Assembly (NCBI RefSeq): GCF_900109095.1 | Contig: NZ_FNYZ01000001.1 | Location: 620,001-684,000, forward strand | Reading direction: 5' to 3' | DNA: 64,000 bases | Origin: Sphingobium sp. AP50 | GTDB lineage: Bacteria; Pseudomonadota; Alphaproteobacteria; Sphingomonadales; Sphingomonadaceae | In this document: positions 32,753-42,173 of the stretch, piece after piece | Position numbering within the stretch: position 1 is the stretch's first letter | Layout of the letters: each line of letters begins with the position of its first letter | Made by a program: the position numbers and the translations under genes | The notes under the pieces: model-generated | What the model was told of the DNA's origin: nothing | Databases searched by the model: none | The model's input: the letters and a program-made list of their open reading frames with translations, nothing else

Positions 32753-34021
32753 TTATTCAGCCTTCGCCACTTCCACGGCATAAATGGCCGGCTTGCCCTC
32801 CACATTGGCGCGATAGACCAGCCATTTGCCATCGGGGGTGAAATGCTGGTTGGGTTCCAGCGTATAATCCTGTTTCGACAGGTCGGCGAGCCGCTCGGTC
32901 TGCAGGTCGCCGGCCGCGATCAGCTTGTCGCCGTCCAGCGTATCGGGCACGCGGGGGTTGGTGTCGGCGCGGGTATGGAAGAGGCTGATATATTTGCCAT
33001 CATCATTGCCGTCGCCGGAAAAGAGGCGGTTGTCCGGCGAGGAACTGTAATGATAGCTGCCTTGCCCCTCGCCCAGCCGGTACCAGATGCGCTTGCCGCT
33101 CACCACGTCGAGGCTGGCGAGCCAGCGTACGCCCATCGGCTGGATCAGGTCATACCAGATGGTGCGGCCGTCCGGCGCCCAATATTCATGGCCGGCGATT
33201 TCGCCCTGAAAGTTGCGCTGATGCACTTTCGTCTTCTGGCTGCCGTCGGTGCGGATGGTCCAGATGCGGTCGACCTTCTGCCATGGGCCTTCATGGCAAT
33301 AGGATAGCAAGGTCGGGTCGGAGGGCGAGAAAAGGACGTGGTTCAGCCAGTCGTTCGACTGCGTCACCGTCTTCCGCTCGCCGGTGCGGATATCGATGGT
33401 GAAGATTTCCATCGGCACCCCGGCGGCGAGCCGCTTTGCCATCCATTGTTCCTTGGCGACGGCGAAGGGCAGGGGCTTTCCATCCGGGCCGTTGGCGGCA
33501 TAGGTGGGGGAGCCGGTTTTCGGATCGCGATTGCCCTGCGCGGCGATGGCGGCGGGCGGCGGGGCTAGCTCGCGATGGCCGGCCAGCAGCGTATCGTCGG
33601 CATTGATGGAAGCGATGCGCCCGCCCGGCAGGTCGGCGATGCGGCGGCGCTTGCCGGTGTCTAGGTCGACCGACCAGATGGTGGAGGCGGCTTCGTTGCC
33701 GATCGGGCTCATGCTGTAATAGGCGACGGGCGCGCGGTTGCCGACGAAGAGCAGCCGGTCGATCTTTTCCTTCAGGACCAGCTTCGTCGTCCAGTTGCTG
33801 GTGTCGGCAACGCGGATCCCTTCGGGCGTCAGATAGATCATGCGCTTCCCGTCAGGGGTGAACGGGTTATAGTTGAAATAGAGGCCGTAATTGCCGGGGC
33901 GATCATCGACGCGGACGATGCGGTGGCCGGTGGTGTCGATCCAGCTGGCTGGTTGAGGTGCCGGCGCCGCCGCGACCAGCAGCGGCAAAACGCCCATCAA
34001 AGCCAGCCCTTTTCCACGCAT
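32753..34021 (-). CDS. Oligogalacturonate lyase-like beta-propeller protein (PL22-type)
   Basis: The 422-residue secreted protein has a signal peptide (1-19) and a seven-bladed TolB-like propeller. Motifs typical of oligogalacturonide lyase (PL22) are present: SYCHEGPWQKVDRIWTI, GHEYWAPDGRTIWYD and HFTPDGKWLVYRAN, giving the conserved histidines used for metal binding. PL22 enzymes cleave short pectin fragments. No other pectin genes are present, so the substrate is uncertain and it might be a non-enzymatic propeller. It is alone on its strand, with a 168-base gap to the aminotransferase upstream. Confidence 0.78.
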   Translation of the reverse strand: MRGKGLALMGVLPLLVAAAPAPQPASWIDTTGHRIVRVDDRPGNYGLYFNYNPFTPDGKRMIYLTPEGIRVADTSNWTTKLVLKEKIDRLLFVGNRAPVAYYSMSPIGNEAASTIWSVDLDTGKRRRIADLPGGRIASINADDTLLAGHRELAPPPAAIAAQGNRDPKTGSPTYAANGPDGKPLPFAVAKEQWMAKRLAAGVPMEIFTIDIRTGERKTVTQSNDWLNHVLFSPSDPTLLSYCHEGPWQKVDRIWTIRTDGSQKTKVHQRNFQGEIAGHEYWAPDGRTIWYDLIQPMGVRWLASLDVVSGKRIWYRLGEGQGSYHYSSSPDNRLFSGDGNDDGKYISLFHTRADTNPRVPDTLDGDKLIAAGDLQTERLADLSKQDYTLEPNQHFTPDGKWLVYRANVEGKPAIYAVEVAKAE

Positions 34022-34136
34022 CTTCGTCTCCGCATATCCATTTTATGGAACGTGGTAACGCATGGTGGAAATTTAAGCAATGTGGCGTGCCTCTCGCAAA
34101 ACCGGATATCTCCGCTTGCCCCGCCACCAATAAAAA

Positions 34137-34162
34137 AGGGCGCCCGGTTGTCCGGACGCCCT
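34137..34162 (-). terminator. Rho-independent terminator of the Tat aminotransferase gene at 34190
   Basis: An 11-base stem (34152-34162 with 34137-34147, one G-T pair, 4-base loop) is followed on the minus strand by six T (34136-34131 region). It lies about 28 bases after the stop codon. Confidence 0.85.
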
Positions 34163-34189
34163 TCCTTCGTGAACGGTGGGAGCCGTATC

Positions 34190-35356
34190 TTACGCCTTGT
34201 AGACCTTGTCCACGGCGGCGCGGAACTTGGCCATGTCGTCGGCGGAACCGACGGTCACGCGCGAAACGTTGGGCCAGATCGGCCAGTTGCGGCCGATCTG
34301 TACCTTTTCAGGGGCGGCGAGCAGGGCGGCCTGCATTTCCTTGGCCGGCTTCTTCCAGTTGACCATGAACATGTTCGCCTGGCTGCCGGGCTGCACTTCG
34401 ATGCCCTTCTTGGTCAGCCATGCGATGGTTTCGTCGCGGTTGGCGATCATTTCATTGCGGCGCGCCTTGATGAGTGCGGCTTCCTTGTAGACCGCATTGC
34501 CGCAGTGCATGGCGGTGATGGCGAGGCCGCCGGCCGAGGGGCCGAACAGCGAGATGCGCTTCTGCACTTCGGGATCGGCGAAGGTCAGGCCGAGGCGAAC
34601 GCCGGCCATGCCGAACAGCTTCGAGAAGGTCCGCATGACAATGATGTCCTTGCGGTTGCCGATCAGCGAAGCGGCGCTGGGCGCTTCGGAGAAGTGGATA
34701 TAGGCTTCGTCGACCAGCAGCATGGCGTCGGCCGGCTTGTTGTCCAGCAGCCACTTGATGTCGGCCAGCGGCGTGACGGTGCCGGTCGGGTTGTTGGGCG
34801 TGCAGATGTAATAGAGGCCGGCGTTCGGGTTGGCGGCCAGCATTGCCTTGACGTCATGACCCTTGCCGATCGCCTGGGGCGCCTTGGCAATGGGGGCCTT
34901 CATGTAATCGGCGGTGCGCCAGGCGGATTCGAAGGTCGGGTCGGCCGTCACCAGACCCTTGGTGGGCGAGCAATAGGCTGCAACGATGCTGACCAGCGGG
35001 CCGCCCGAACCCGGCCAGGGCATGACCTGCGCTTCGGGGATGCCTTCGACAGCGGCGACGGTGGTGATCAGGTCGCCCTTGTAGTTGTCGGGGTCGTACC
35101 AGTTGCCGAACGAGGCGGCTTCGGCAGCGGCCTGAACGCCCGAGGGGAAGGGGCCGGTCCAGCATTCGTTGGAGCCGATGCGCACCGCGCCCTTGACGCC
35201 GCGTGCTGCCTGCTGCTGCGCCATGGCGGCGCCACCCAGCAGCGAGCTGGCGGCAACGCCGGCGCCCAACAGCGCGGCGACTTCGCCCAGCTGACGGCGC
35301 GAATAGCCGCGCTCGATCAGGTCTTCCTGAGCATCCTTGTTCAGCATCATGGTCAT
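34190..35356 (-). CDS. Tat-exported class I/II aminotransferase (paralogue A)
   Basis: The 388-residue protein has an N-terminal Tat region (YSRRQLGEVAALLGAG, SRR at 19-21; AMAQ cleavage near 46). A HisC-like aminotransferase follows with GSNECWTGPFP, a PGSGGPL loop, CTPNNPTG, LLVDEAYIHF and the PLP lysine K246 in RTFSKLFGMAG. The N-terminal extension before SRR (about 18 residues) is longer than usual, as in its neighbour. The two are clearly paralogues and probably arose by tandem duplication. The protein is exported, so histidine synthesis is unlikely. Transcribed separately from 35481 judging by the hairpin at 35406-35440. Confidence 0.88.
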   Translation of the reverse strand: MTMMLNKDAQEDLIERGYSRRQLGEVAALLGAGVAASSLLGGAAMAQQQAARGVKGAVRIGSNECWTGPFPSGVQAAAEAASFGNWYDPDNYKGDLITTVAAVEGIPEAQVMPWPGSGGPLVSIVAAYCSPTKGLVTADPTFESAWRTADYMKAPIAKAPQAIGKGHDVKAMLAANPNAGLYYICTPNNPTGTVTPLADIKWLLDNKPADAMLLVDEAYIHFSEAPSAASLIGNRKDIIVMRTFSKLFGMAGVRLGLTFADPEVQKRISLFGPSAGGLAITAMHCGNAVYKEAALIKARRNEMIANRDETIAWLTKKGIEVQPGSQANMFMVNWKKPAKEMQAALLAAPEKVQIGRNWPIWPNVSRVTVGSADDMAKFRAAVDKVYKA

Positions 35357-35405
35357 GTCGTCCGTCCCCGTCTGAAAATCGGTTCAAATCACATGGGGGA
35401 AGACG

Positions 35406-35440
35406 AAAGGGCGGCGCATTTCCGCAATGCGCCGCCCTTT
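35406..35440. terminator. Strong hairpin between the two Tat aminotransferase genes
   Basis: A 15-base perfect stem (35406-35420 with 35426-35440, 5-base loop) lies between the tandem genes. On the minus strand it follows the 35481 gene by 40 bases, without a T-run; T-rich sequence is on the plus-strand side. It probably ends or attenuates the upstream transcript. Confidence 0.75.
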
Positions 35441-35480
35441 CTTTTCTATATTTTTTCTATGTGCCCTGACGTTAGGGCAA

Positions 35481-36638
35481 TCAGGCCTTCCACACCTTGT
35501 CGATGGCGGCATTGAAGGCTTCCATTTCCTTCATCGATCCGACCGACACACGCGAGACGTTGGGCCAGATCGGCCAGCTGCGACCGATCTGGACATTCTG
35601 CGCCAGCAGCGCCTCCATCATCGGCTTGGCGGGCTTGCCCCAGTCGACCATGAACATGTTCGCATGACTGCCGGGGATGACCTTGATCCCCTTGGCGGTG
35701 AGGTGGCTGACTGCCTTTTCACGGGCGGCGTTCATTTCGGCGCGGCGGGCCTTGATCAGCGCAGCCTGCGTGACGGAGGCGGTGCCGCAGGCGACGGCGG
35801 TCATCGGCAGCATGCCGGTCACCTGTCCGCCATCATAACGCATCATCTTTTCCATCAGCACCGGCGAGGCAAAGGTCAGGCCAAGGCGCATGCCGGCCAT
35901 GCCGAACAGCTTGGAGAAGGTGCGCAGGATCAGCACGTCGTCGCGGGTCGCGGCGAGCTTGGCGGCATTGGGGCCGTCGACCCAGTGGATATAGGCTTCA
36001 TCGACGACCAGAATCGCGTCCTTGGGCTTGTTATTGGCCAGCCATTCGATGTCGGCGATCGGCGTGACGGTGCCGGTCGGGTTGTTGGGCGAACAGATAT
36101 AATAGACGCCGGCATTGGGATCGGCCGCCAGCATCGCCTTCACATCATGGGCGTAATCGCTGGTCAGCGGCACCTTCGTCACCTTCGCGCCCAGCCAGTC
36201 GGCGGTGCGCCAGATGGCTTCATAGGTCGGGTCGGCAGTCACGATGCCGCGCGTGGGGGAGGCATAGGCGACGGCGACGCGGCTGAGCGGATCGGACGAA
36301 CCGGGCCATGCGACGACGCGATCGGCGGGAATCCCCTCGACCGAGGCGACGGCGTCGAACAGCTTCTGATGCTCATTGTCCGGTTCGTAGCGATTGCCTT
36401 CCTTCACCAGCTTGAAGGCGGCTTCGGCCGCGACGGGAAAGGGACCGGTCCAGCATTCATTGGCGCCGATGCGCACCGCGCCGGCGACAGCCTTGGCCGC
36501 TTGCTGCGCTGCGGCGCCGGTGACGCGGATGGTGGCGGCTGCTGCGCCCAGCAGGGCGGCGGCCTTTGCCATCTGACGGCGCGAATAGCCCCGTTCGGCG
36601 AGATCCTGTTCAAATTCGGTGTCGAGTTGCGTGGCCAT
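35481..36638 (-). CDS. Tat-exported class I/II aminotransferase (paralogue B)
   Basis: The 385-residue protein has Tat motif YSRRQMAKAAALLGAA (SRR at 19-21). GANECWTGPFP, SPNNPTG, LVVDEAYIHW and the PLP lysine K243 in RTFSKLFGMAGMRLG follow, and the C-terminal PIWPNVSRVSVGS arginine for substrate carboxylate is present. It is very similar to the gene at 34190 over its full length. The frame opens at 36884, but ATG 36638 has GGGAG 9 bases upstream and begins the shared N-terminus. Upstream (36690-36710) ACAATC occurs twice with a 3-base spacer, close to a possible TACAAT -10 box. Confidence 0.88.
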   Translation of the reverse strand: MATQLDTEFEQDLAERGYSRRQMAKAAALLGAAAATIRVTGAAAQQAAKAVAGAVRIGANECWTGPFPVAAEAAFKLVKEGNRYEPDNEHQKLFDAVASVEGIPADRVVAWPGSSDPLSRVAVAYASPTRGIVTADPTYEAIWRTADWLGAKVTKVPLTSDYAHDVKAMLAADPNAGVYYICSPNNPTGTVTPIADIEWLANNKPKDAILVVDEAYIHWVDGPNAAKLAATRDDVLILRTFSKLFGMAGMRLGLTFASPVLMEKMMRYDGGQVTGMLPMTAVACGTASVTQAALIKARRAEMNAAREKAVSHLTAKGIKVIPGSHANMFMVDWGKPAKPMMEALLAQNVQIGRSWPIWPNVSRVSVGSMKEMEAFNAAIDKVWKA

Positions 36639-36799
36639 GTCCCATGTCTCCCTGCCGGGCCGATAGAGGCCCGTTCGTTCCGTTGAACGATTGTACAGAT
36701 TGTTCCCGCCATGCAAATAAGCTCTGCTCAACAATATTGCGGCGCGGATGATAGGAAACGCCTTGGAAGTGGGCGCATCAATCTGATAGCGCAACAAAT

Positions 36800-39076
36800 A
36801 TGCCAAGCTCCCCCGCCGCCGCCGCCCGCCAGATTCTCGTCCGCCTTCAGGAAGTGATGGCCGCGCGCACCAGCGCCCAGGCAAAACTGAACAAGGTGGT
36901 GGAGATTATCGGCGAATCGCTGTCGAGCGAGGTCTGCTCCATCTATCTGGTACGGGAGGGCGTGCTGGAGCTGTTCGCGACGCGCGGGCTGAAGCAGGAA
37001 GCGGTGCATGTCACCCGCATGGCGATGGGGGAGGGGCTGGTCGGCCTGATCGCCACCAATGTCGAGGTGATGAACCTGGACGAGGCAGCGGCCCATCCCG
37101 ACTTTTCCTATCGCCCGGAAACGGGGGAGGAACTGTTCCACAGTTTCGCCGGCGTGCCGATCGTGCGGCGGGAACGCGCCATCGGCGTGCTGAGCGTGCA
37201 GCATGCCGACCCGCGCAAATATGAAGAGGTCGAGATAGAGGCGTTGCAGACGGTGGCCATGGTGCTGTCCGAACTGATCGCGAACGCTGAACTGGCCGAC
37301 GATGGCCCGGCCGATGCGCGCGTGGCGGACACCAGCACGACCATGCTGCACGGGCTGCAATTGGTGATGGGCATGGCGCGGGGCCATGCGGTGTTCCATC
37401 AGCCGCGCATCCATGTCGAACATACGGTGGCCGAGGATACGGAGGCGGAGCGCGCGCGCGTCATTTCCGCCTTTGCCAAGATGCGCGAACAGATCGACCG
37501 GATGACCGGCGCGGCCGAATTCGGCACCGAGGGCGAGCATCAGGAGGTGCTCGAAACCTACAAGATGTTCGCCTATGACGAAGGCTGGATCCGCCGGATC
37601 AACGAGGCGATCGACAGCGGCCTGACCGCCGAGGCGGCGATCGAACATGTGCAGCAGCGCACCCGGATGCGCATGCGGCAGATTGACGATGCGCTGTTGC
37701 AGGACCGGATGCATGATCTGGAGGATATGGCGAACCGCCTGCTCCGCATCGTGTCCGGCCAGCTGGGCACGGCGGCGACCATGGGCTTGCGGCAGGACGC
37801 GATCCTGATCGCGCGCAATCTGGGTCCGGCGGAACTGCTGGAATATGACCGGCGGCGGCTGAAGGGCGTGATTCTGGAGGAAGGATCGCTGACCGCCCAT
37901 GTCACCATCGTCGCGCGCGCCATGGGCGTGCCGGTGCTGGGCCGGGTGCGCGACGTGCGGCATCAGTTGAATGAGGGCGACCTTATTTTGATGGATGTCG
38001 CGGAAAACGCGCTTTTGATCCGTCCCAACGCCGACATGGATGAGGCGTTCGAGAGCAAGCTGCACGTCACCCAGAAGCGCCGGGCCGAATTTGCCGCTAT
38101 GCGTGATCTGCCTTCGGTGACGACGGACGGGCAGCGGGTGGAGTTGATGGTCAATGCGGGCCTGCGCGAGGATGCGCAGGCGCTGGATATCGTCGGCGCC
38201 GACGGCATCGGCCTGTTCCGCACCGAATTCCAGTTTCTGGTGTCGGCCACCCTGCCGCAGCGGGAAAAGCAGCAGCGGCTCTACAAGGATGTGCTGGACG
38301 CGGCGGGCGACCGGCCGGTGATCTTCCGCACGGTCGATATCGGCGGCGACAAGGCGCTGCCCTATATGACGCGGGACGGCGACGAGGAACTGGAGGATAA
38401 TCCGGCGATGGGCTGGCGCGCGCTGCGGCTGGCGCTGGATCGCGACGCGCTGATGAAGGTGCAGGCGCGGGCGCTGCTGGAGGGCAGCGCGGGCAAGGTG
38501 CTGAACATCATGTTCCCGATGGTGTCGGAGCCGTGGGAATATGAGCAGGCCCGCGCGCTGGTGGAGCATCAGCGCGAATGGTTGCAGTCGCAGAAAAAGA
38601 AACTGCCGATCGCGATCAAATATGGCGCGATGCTGGAAGTGCCGGCTTTGGCGGAAGTGCTGGACATATTGTTGCCGCGCGTCGATTTCCTGTCGATCGG
38701 CACCAACGACCTGACCCAGTTTCTGTTCGCCGCCGATCGCGCCCATCCCAAGCTGGCCGAACGCTATGACTGGCTGAGCATCGCGATCCTGCGCTTCCTG
38801 GACCGGGTGGTGAAGGCCTGCGTGGCGCATCAGGTGCCCGTCGGCGTGTGCGGCGAAATGGGCGGGCGCACGCTGGAGGCGATGGCGCTGATTGGCCTTG
38901 GCATCCGCCGCCTGTCGATCACGCCGGCCTCGGTAGGGCCGGTCAAGGCGATGATCCGGGCGATCGACGCGCAGCAATTGCAGGATCTGATGCGCGAATG
39001 GCTGGATGGCGGGGTGACGGACATTCGCACGCCGCTGACCCACTGGGCGACGGAACGGAATATCGAACTGAGCTGA
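36800..39076 (+). CDS. ptsP: Phosphoenolpyruvate-protein phosphotransferase, nitrogen type (EI-Ntr)
   Basis: PtsP is the first kinase of the nitrogen PTS; it takes phosphate from PEP and passes it to NPr. The 758-residue protein has an N-terminal GAF domain (about 1-165) that senses glutamine or similar signals, then the EI domains: phospho-histidine H367 in SLTAHVTIVARAMG, GLFRTEFQFL, SIGTNDLTQF, and the catalytic cysteine C684 in VCGEMGG. No NPr or EIIA-Ntr genes are in the window. It usually neighbours lysC in alphaproteobacteria; here 11.5 kb of other genes lies between. Confidence 0.96.
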   Translation: MPSSPAAAARQILVRLQEVMAARTSAQAKLNKVVEIIGESLSSEVCSIYLVREGVLELFATRGLKQEAVHVTRMAMGEGLVGLIATNVEVMNLDEAAAHPDFSYRPETGEELFHSFAGVPIVRRERAIGVLSVQHADPRKYEEVEIEALQTVAMVLSELIANAELADDGPADARVADTSTTMLHGLQLVMGMARGHAVFHQPRIHVEHTVAEDTEAERARVISAFAKMREQIDRMTGAAEFGTEGEHQEVLETYKMFAYDEGWIRRINEAIDSGLTAEAAIEHVQQRTRMRMRQIDDALLQDRMHDLEDMANRLLRIVSGQLGTAATMGLRQDAILIARNLGPAELLEYDRRRLKGVILEEGSLTAHVTIVARAMGVPVLGRVRDVRHQLNEGDLILMDVAENALLIRPNADMDEAFESKLHVTQKRRAEFAAMRDLPSVTTDGQRVELMVNAGLREDAQALDIVGADGIGLFRTEFQFLVSATLPQREKQQRLYKDVLDAAGDRPVIFRTVDIGGDKALPYMTRDGDEELEDNPAMGWRALRLALDRDALMKVQARALLEGSAGKVLNIMFPMVSEPWEYEQARALVEHQREWLQSQKKKLPIAIKYGAMLEVPALAEVLDILLPRVDFLSIGTNDLTQFLFAADRAHPKLAERYDWLSIAILRFLDRVVKACVAHQVPVGVCGEMGGRTLEAMALIGLGIRRLSITPASVGPVKAMIRAIDAQQLQDLMREWLDGGVTDIRTPLTHWATERNIELS

Positions 39077-39150
39077 ATTGCCGGGACGCGGCGTTGACAA
39101 GGCCCGTCCCACAGTGAGACAAGGCGCAGCCCAAAAGGTCGCGGAGCAGC

Positions 39151-40098
39151 ATGGCAGAAGAAAATCAACTGGATACCGGCGCGGATAGCGCGCCGGAAGC
39201 GCAGCTCACTACCCCCGGCGCAAAATTGCGTGCGGCGCGGGAGGCGCAGGGTCTTTCGATCCAGGATGTCGCAACCCGTACCCGGATCGCGCAGCGTCAG
39301 CTGGAGGCGGTGGAGCGGGACGATTATGCCGCGCTGCCGGGCATTCCCTATGCCGTTGGTTTTGCGCGTGCCTATGCCCGCGCCGTCGATCTGGACGAGG
39401 TGGTGATCGCCGCCGAAGTACGTCATGGCGTTCATGCCAGCGATATCGGCGCCAACCGGTACGAAGCGTTCGAGCCGGTCGATCCGGCGCGTGTGCCGCC
39501 GCGTCGGCTGGCCTGGGTGGTGGCGGCGATCGTCGTGCTGCTGATCGCGGGCTACACGATCTGGCGCACCCAGTTGCTGACTCCGCCGACCGGTGAGGAA
39601 ATCGCACAGGAAGAGGCGAAGCCCGCCGCCGCGCGTCCCACCGGCGCCGCGCCGGTTCCGCCCGCTGCCCAGCCGGTCGTCTTCACCGCTGTCGATGATG
39701 TGTGGCTGCGCATCTATGACGAGGCCGGCGAACGGCTGAAGGACGGGCTGATGAAGAAGGGCGAGAGTTTCACCCTGCCGCCCGCCGCCAAGGGGCCGAT
39801 GATCCTGACCGGTCGTCCGCAGGCGCTGTCGGTGACGGTCGGTGGCAAGCCGATCCCGCCGCTGGGCGCGGCGGACCGCACCATCGCCGATGTACCGGTG
39901 AACGCCGAGGCGCTGCTGGCGCGGGGGACCGCTCCGGCGGCGGCGCCCGAACCTGCTGCCCCGGCATCGCGCCCGGCTCCGCGCCGGTCGCCCGCCACCG
40001 GTACGCCGACGCTGAACAGCCCGGTGCCGCAGGCCGCGCCTGTCGCGCCTGCACCGGGCGGAACCGGGGCGGGCAGCGTTCAGCCGACCGCCGGTTGA
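39151..40098 (+). CDS. RodZ-like helix-turn-helix membrane protein
   Basis: The 315-residue bitopic protein has a cytoplasmic Cro-like HTH (about 23-80: GAKLRAAREAQGLSIQDVATRTRIAQRQLEAVE, then GIPYAVGFARAYA), one transmembrane helix (about 120-138) and a periplasmic domain (DUF4115, VVFTAVDDVWLRIYDEAG with VGGKPIPPLG). A long Ala/Pro-rich tail follows. RodZ links MreB to the cell-wall elongation machinery. It stands 74 bases after ptsP and upstream of cpoB. Confidence 0.87.
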   Translation: MAEENQLDTGADSAPEAQLTTPGAKLRAAREAQGLSIQDVATRTRIAQRQLEAVERDDYAALPGIPYAVGFARAYARAVDLDEVVIAAEVRHGVHASDIGANRYEAFEPVDPARVPPRRLAWVVAAIVVLLIAGYTIWRTQLLTPPTGEEIAQEEAKPAAARPTGAAPVPPAAQPVVFTAVDDVWLRIYDEAGERLKDGLMKKGESFTLPPAAKGPMILTGRPQALSVTVGGKPIPPLGAADRTIADVPVNAEALLARGTAPAAAPEPAAPASRPAPRRSPATGTPTLNSPVPQAAPVAPAPGGTGAGSVQPTAG

Positions 40099-40173
40099 AC
40101 CCGCCGCACGTCGCGCTTTACCGCGGAAAATTACGCCTTATGGTTAAGGCGACAAAGTTAGTCGGGGATCATC

Positions 40174-41100
40174 ATGCGTAACGCCCTTTTTGCCACAACG
40201 GCCGTCCTGATGGCGGTCGCCTCACCGGCCATCGCACAGTCGTCTGTCGAAGGTCGGGTGGACCGGCTGGAAAAGGAAATGCGCGCCGTGCAGCGCAAGG
40301 TATTCCCGGCCGGTACGCCGCTGGAGGCGGAGATTACGCGCCCCGCCGCGCCGACCGTGACACCGGGTACGCCGTCTGGCACGCCGATTTCGGACCTGAC
40401 CGCACGGGTCGGGGCGCTGGAATCGCAACTGGCCGCCATGACCGGGCAGACGGAAGAAAATAGCTACAAGCTGCGCCAGCTTGAAGAAGCCTTCAACCGC
40501 TACAAGGCGGATACCGACGCGCGCCTGTCGCAGGCAGAAGCCGCGCCCCGGCCCAGCGTGTCCGCGCCGGTCGCCGTCGATCCCGCACCTGCGCCCGTAG
40601 CCGCCAAGCCGACAGCGGCGAAGCCCGCCGCGCCCAAGCCGGCGGCGCCCGGCCCGGCCAGCGAAGAGCGCAAGGCGGCGGTCGCCGCGATCGAACGCCC
40701 CAGCACATCGGATGCGGCCAGCGACGCCTATAATTACGGTTTCCGCCTGTGGGATGCGAAATTCTATCCCGAAGCGCAGGCCCAGTTGAAGGCGACGGTC
40801 GACAAATATGGCAGCAGTTCGGTGGCCAGCAAGGCGCAGAATCTGTTGGGCCGCGCCTATCTGGACGATGGCAAGCCAGCGCTGGCATCGGTTGCCTTCT
40901 ATGAAAATTACCAGAAGCGCCCGCGCGGCGAACGCGCGCCCGACAGCCTGACCTATCTGGGCGAAGCCCTGATCCAGCTCAAGAAGCCTGCCGACGCCTG
41001 CAAGGTCTATGAGGAACTGGAGCAGGTCTATGGCGACAGTCTGTCCTCCAGCCTGCGCGGCATGATGGACAAGGGTCGCGTCAAGGCGAAGTGCAGCTAA
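40174..41100 (+). CDS. Cell-division coordinator CpoB/YbgF-like TPR protein
   Basis: The 308-residue periplasmic protein has a signal peptide (1-22, ending AIAQ) and an N-terminal coiled coil (about 24-125) that trimerises in YbgF. A Pro/Ala linker and three TPR units follow (from about 185: AYNYGFRLWDAKFYPEAQAQL, SKAQNLLGRAYLDDGKP, LTYLGEALIQLKKPADAC). CpoB couples the Tol-Pal system and peptidoglycan synthesis at division. Usual partners tolB and pal are not in the window; the cpoB-tilS-ftsH order is preserved. Confidence 0.9.
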   Translation: MRNALFATTAVLMAVASPAIAQSSVEGRVDRLEKEMRAVQRKVFPAGTPLEAEITRPAAPTVTPGTPSGTPISDLTARVGALESQLAAMTGQTEENSYKLRQLEEAFNRYKADTDARLSQAEAAPRPSVSAPVAVDPAPAPVAAKPTAAKPAAPKPAAPGPASEERKAAVAAIERPSTSDAASDAYNYGFRLWDAKFYPEAQAQLKATVDKYGSSSVASKAQNLLGRAYLDDGKPALASVAFYENYQKRPRGERAPDSLTYLGEALIQLKKPADACKVYEELEQVYGDSLSSSLRGMMDKGRVKAKCS

Positions 41101-42035
41101 ACAGCGATAGCGCAGCGCTGACGGCGCGGCTGATTGCGGCGACGCAGGCGTTGGTCGGGCATGATCCGGCGGCGCGCTTTGGCGTCGCCGTGTCGGGTGG
41201 GCCGGACAGCATGGCGCTGCTCTTCCTCGCGGCGCAGTCCTTTCCGGGACGGGTGGCGGGGATCACGGTCGATCATCAGTTGCGCCGGGAGTCTGCGCAA
41301 GAAGCGGCGATGGTCGCGCGTTGGTGCGCGGACCGGGGGGTCGACCATGCCATATTGGTCCCCGATGCGCCGCTGGAGGGCAATGTACAGGCTTGGGCAC
41401 GGACGATGCGCTATCGGGTGATCGAGGCCTGGCGCGCGGATCGCGGCATCGACTGGATCATGACCGCGCATCATGCTGACGATCAGATTGAAACCCTGTT
41501 GATGCGGCTTAACCGAGGCGCGGGGGTCGGCGGGCTGGCGGGGGTGCGTGGCCGCTCCGGGCGGGTGATCCGACCATTGCTGGGCGTGCGCAAGCAGATG
41601 CTTCAGGCACTGGCGCAGGCGGAAGGCCTGCCGCATGTCCATGATCCGTCCAATGCCGATCCCCGTTTCGACCGGGCGGCGATGCGTCTGGCACTGGCGG
41701 ATGCGCACTGGCTCGATCCGGAAGCGGCGGCCCGCAGCGCGGCGGCGCTGGCGGAGGCGGAGACAGCGCTCGACTGGACCGTCGCCATGCTGGCGGCCGA
41801 TCATATCCGCCCGGATGGGGCAGGCTGGCGTCTGGATCGCACCGACCTGCCACGCGAATATCTGCGTCGATTGCTTTTGCACATGCTGGCACAGGCGGAG
41901 GCACCGCCGCCGCGCGGCGACAGTCTCGATCGGGCGATCGCCGAAGCGCTGGCAGGACGACAGGCGAGTCTGGGCGACTGGCTGCTGAAGGGTGGGCTGC
42001 ACTGGACATTGCGACCGGCGCCGCCGCGCCGCTGA
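41091..42035 (+). CDS. tilS: tRNA(Ile)-lysidine synthetase
   Basis: TilS attaches lysine to C34 of the CAU-anticodon isoleucine tRNA, so that it reads AUA. The 314-residue protein has the PP-loop SGGPDSM (35-41), TVDHQLR, TAHHADDQIETLLMRL and the RPLL segment typical of TilS. It is shorter than E. coli TilS because the C-terminal domains are reduced, as in many alphaproteobacteria. The GTG start overlaps the cpoB stop by 10 bases. A 138-base gap with no recognised feature follows. Confidence 0.94.
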   Translation: MQLNSDSAALTARLIAATQALVGHDPAARFGVAVSGGPDSMALLFLAAQSFPGRVAGITVDHQLRRESAQEAAMVARWCADRGVDHAILVPDAPLEGNVQAWARTMRYRVIEAWRADRGIDWIMTAHHADDQIETLLMRLNRGAGVGGLAGVRGRSGRVIRPLLGVRKQMLQALAQAEGLPHVHDPSNADPRFDRAAMRLALADAHWLDPEAAARSAAALAEAETALDWTVAMLAADHIRPDGAGWRLDRTDLPREYLRRLLLHMLAQAEAPPPRGDSLDRAIAEALAGRQASLGDWLLKGGLHWTLRPAPPRR

Positions 42036-42173
42036 TCGAAAATATCGTTACGGAAAGGTTCCACGGGCGACCGCTGAACTCCCACGATTCGCCGCTTTGC
42101 TGCGCTGCAATGATATTTTCTTAACCGGCCTTATGGTTAATCGCCCTGCACGGATTGTGGGGAATATCGGAAC

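Noticed and set aside
36728..39112. Very long open frame (about 794 codons) antisense to ptsP
   Set aside because: It lies wholly over ptsP, its peptide is rich in His, Arg and Gln with no domain, as expected for the complement of a GC-rich gene with strong third-position bias.
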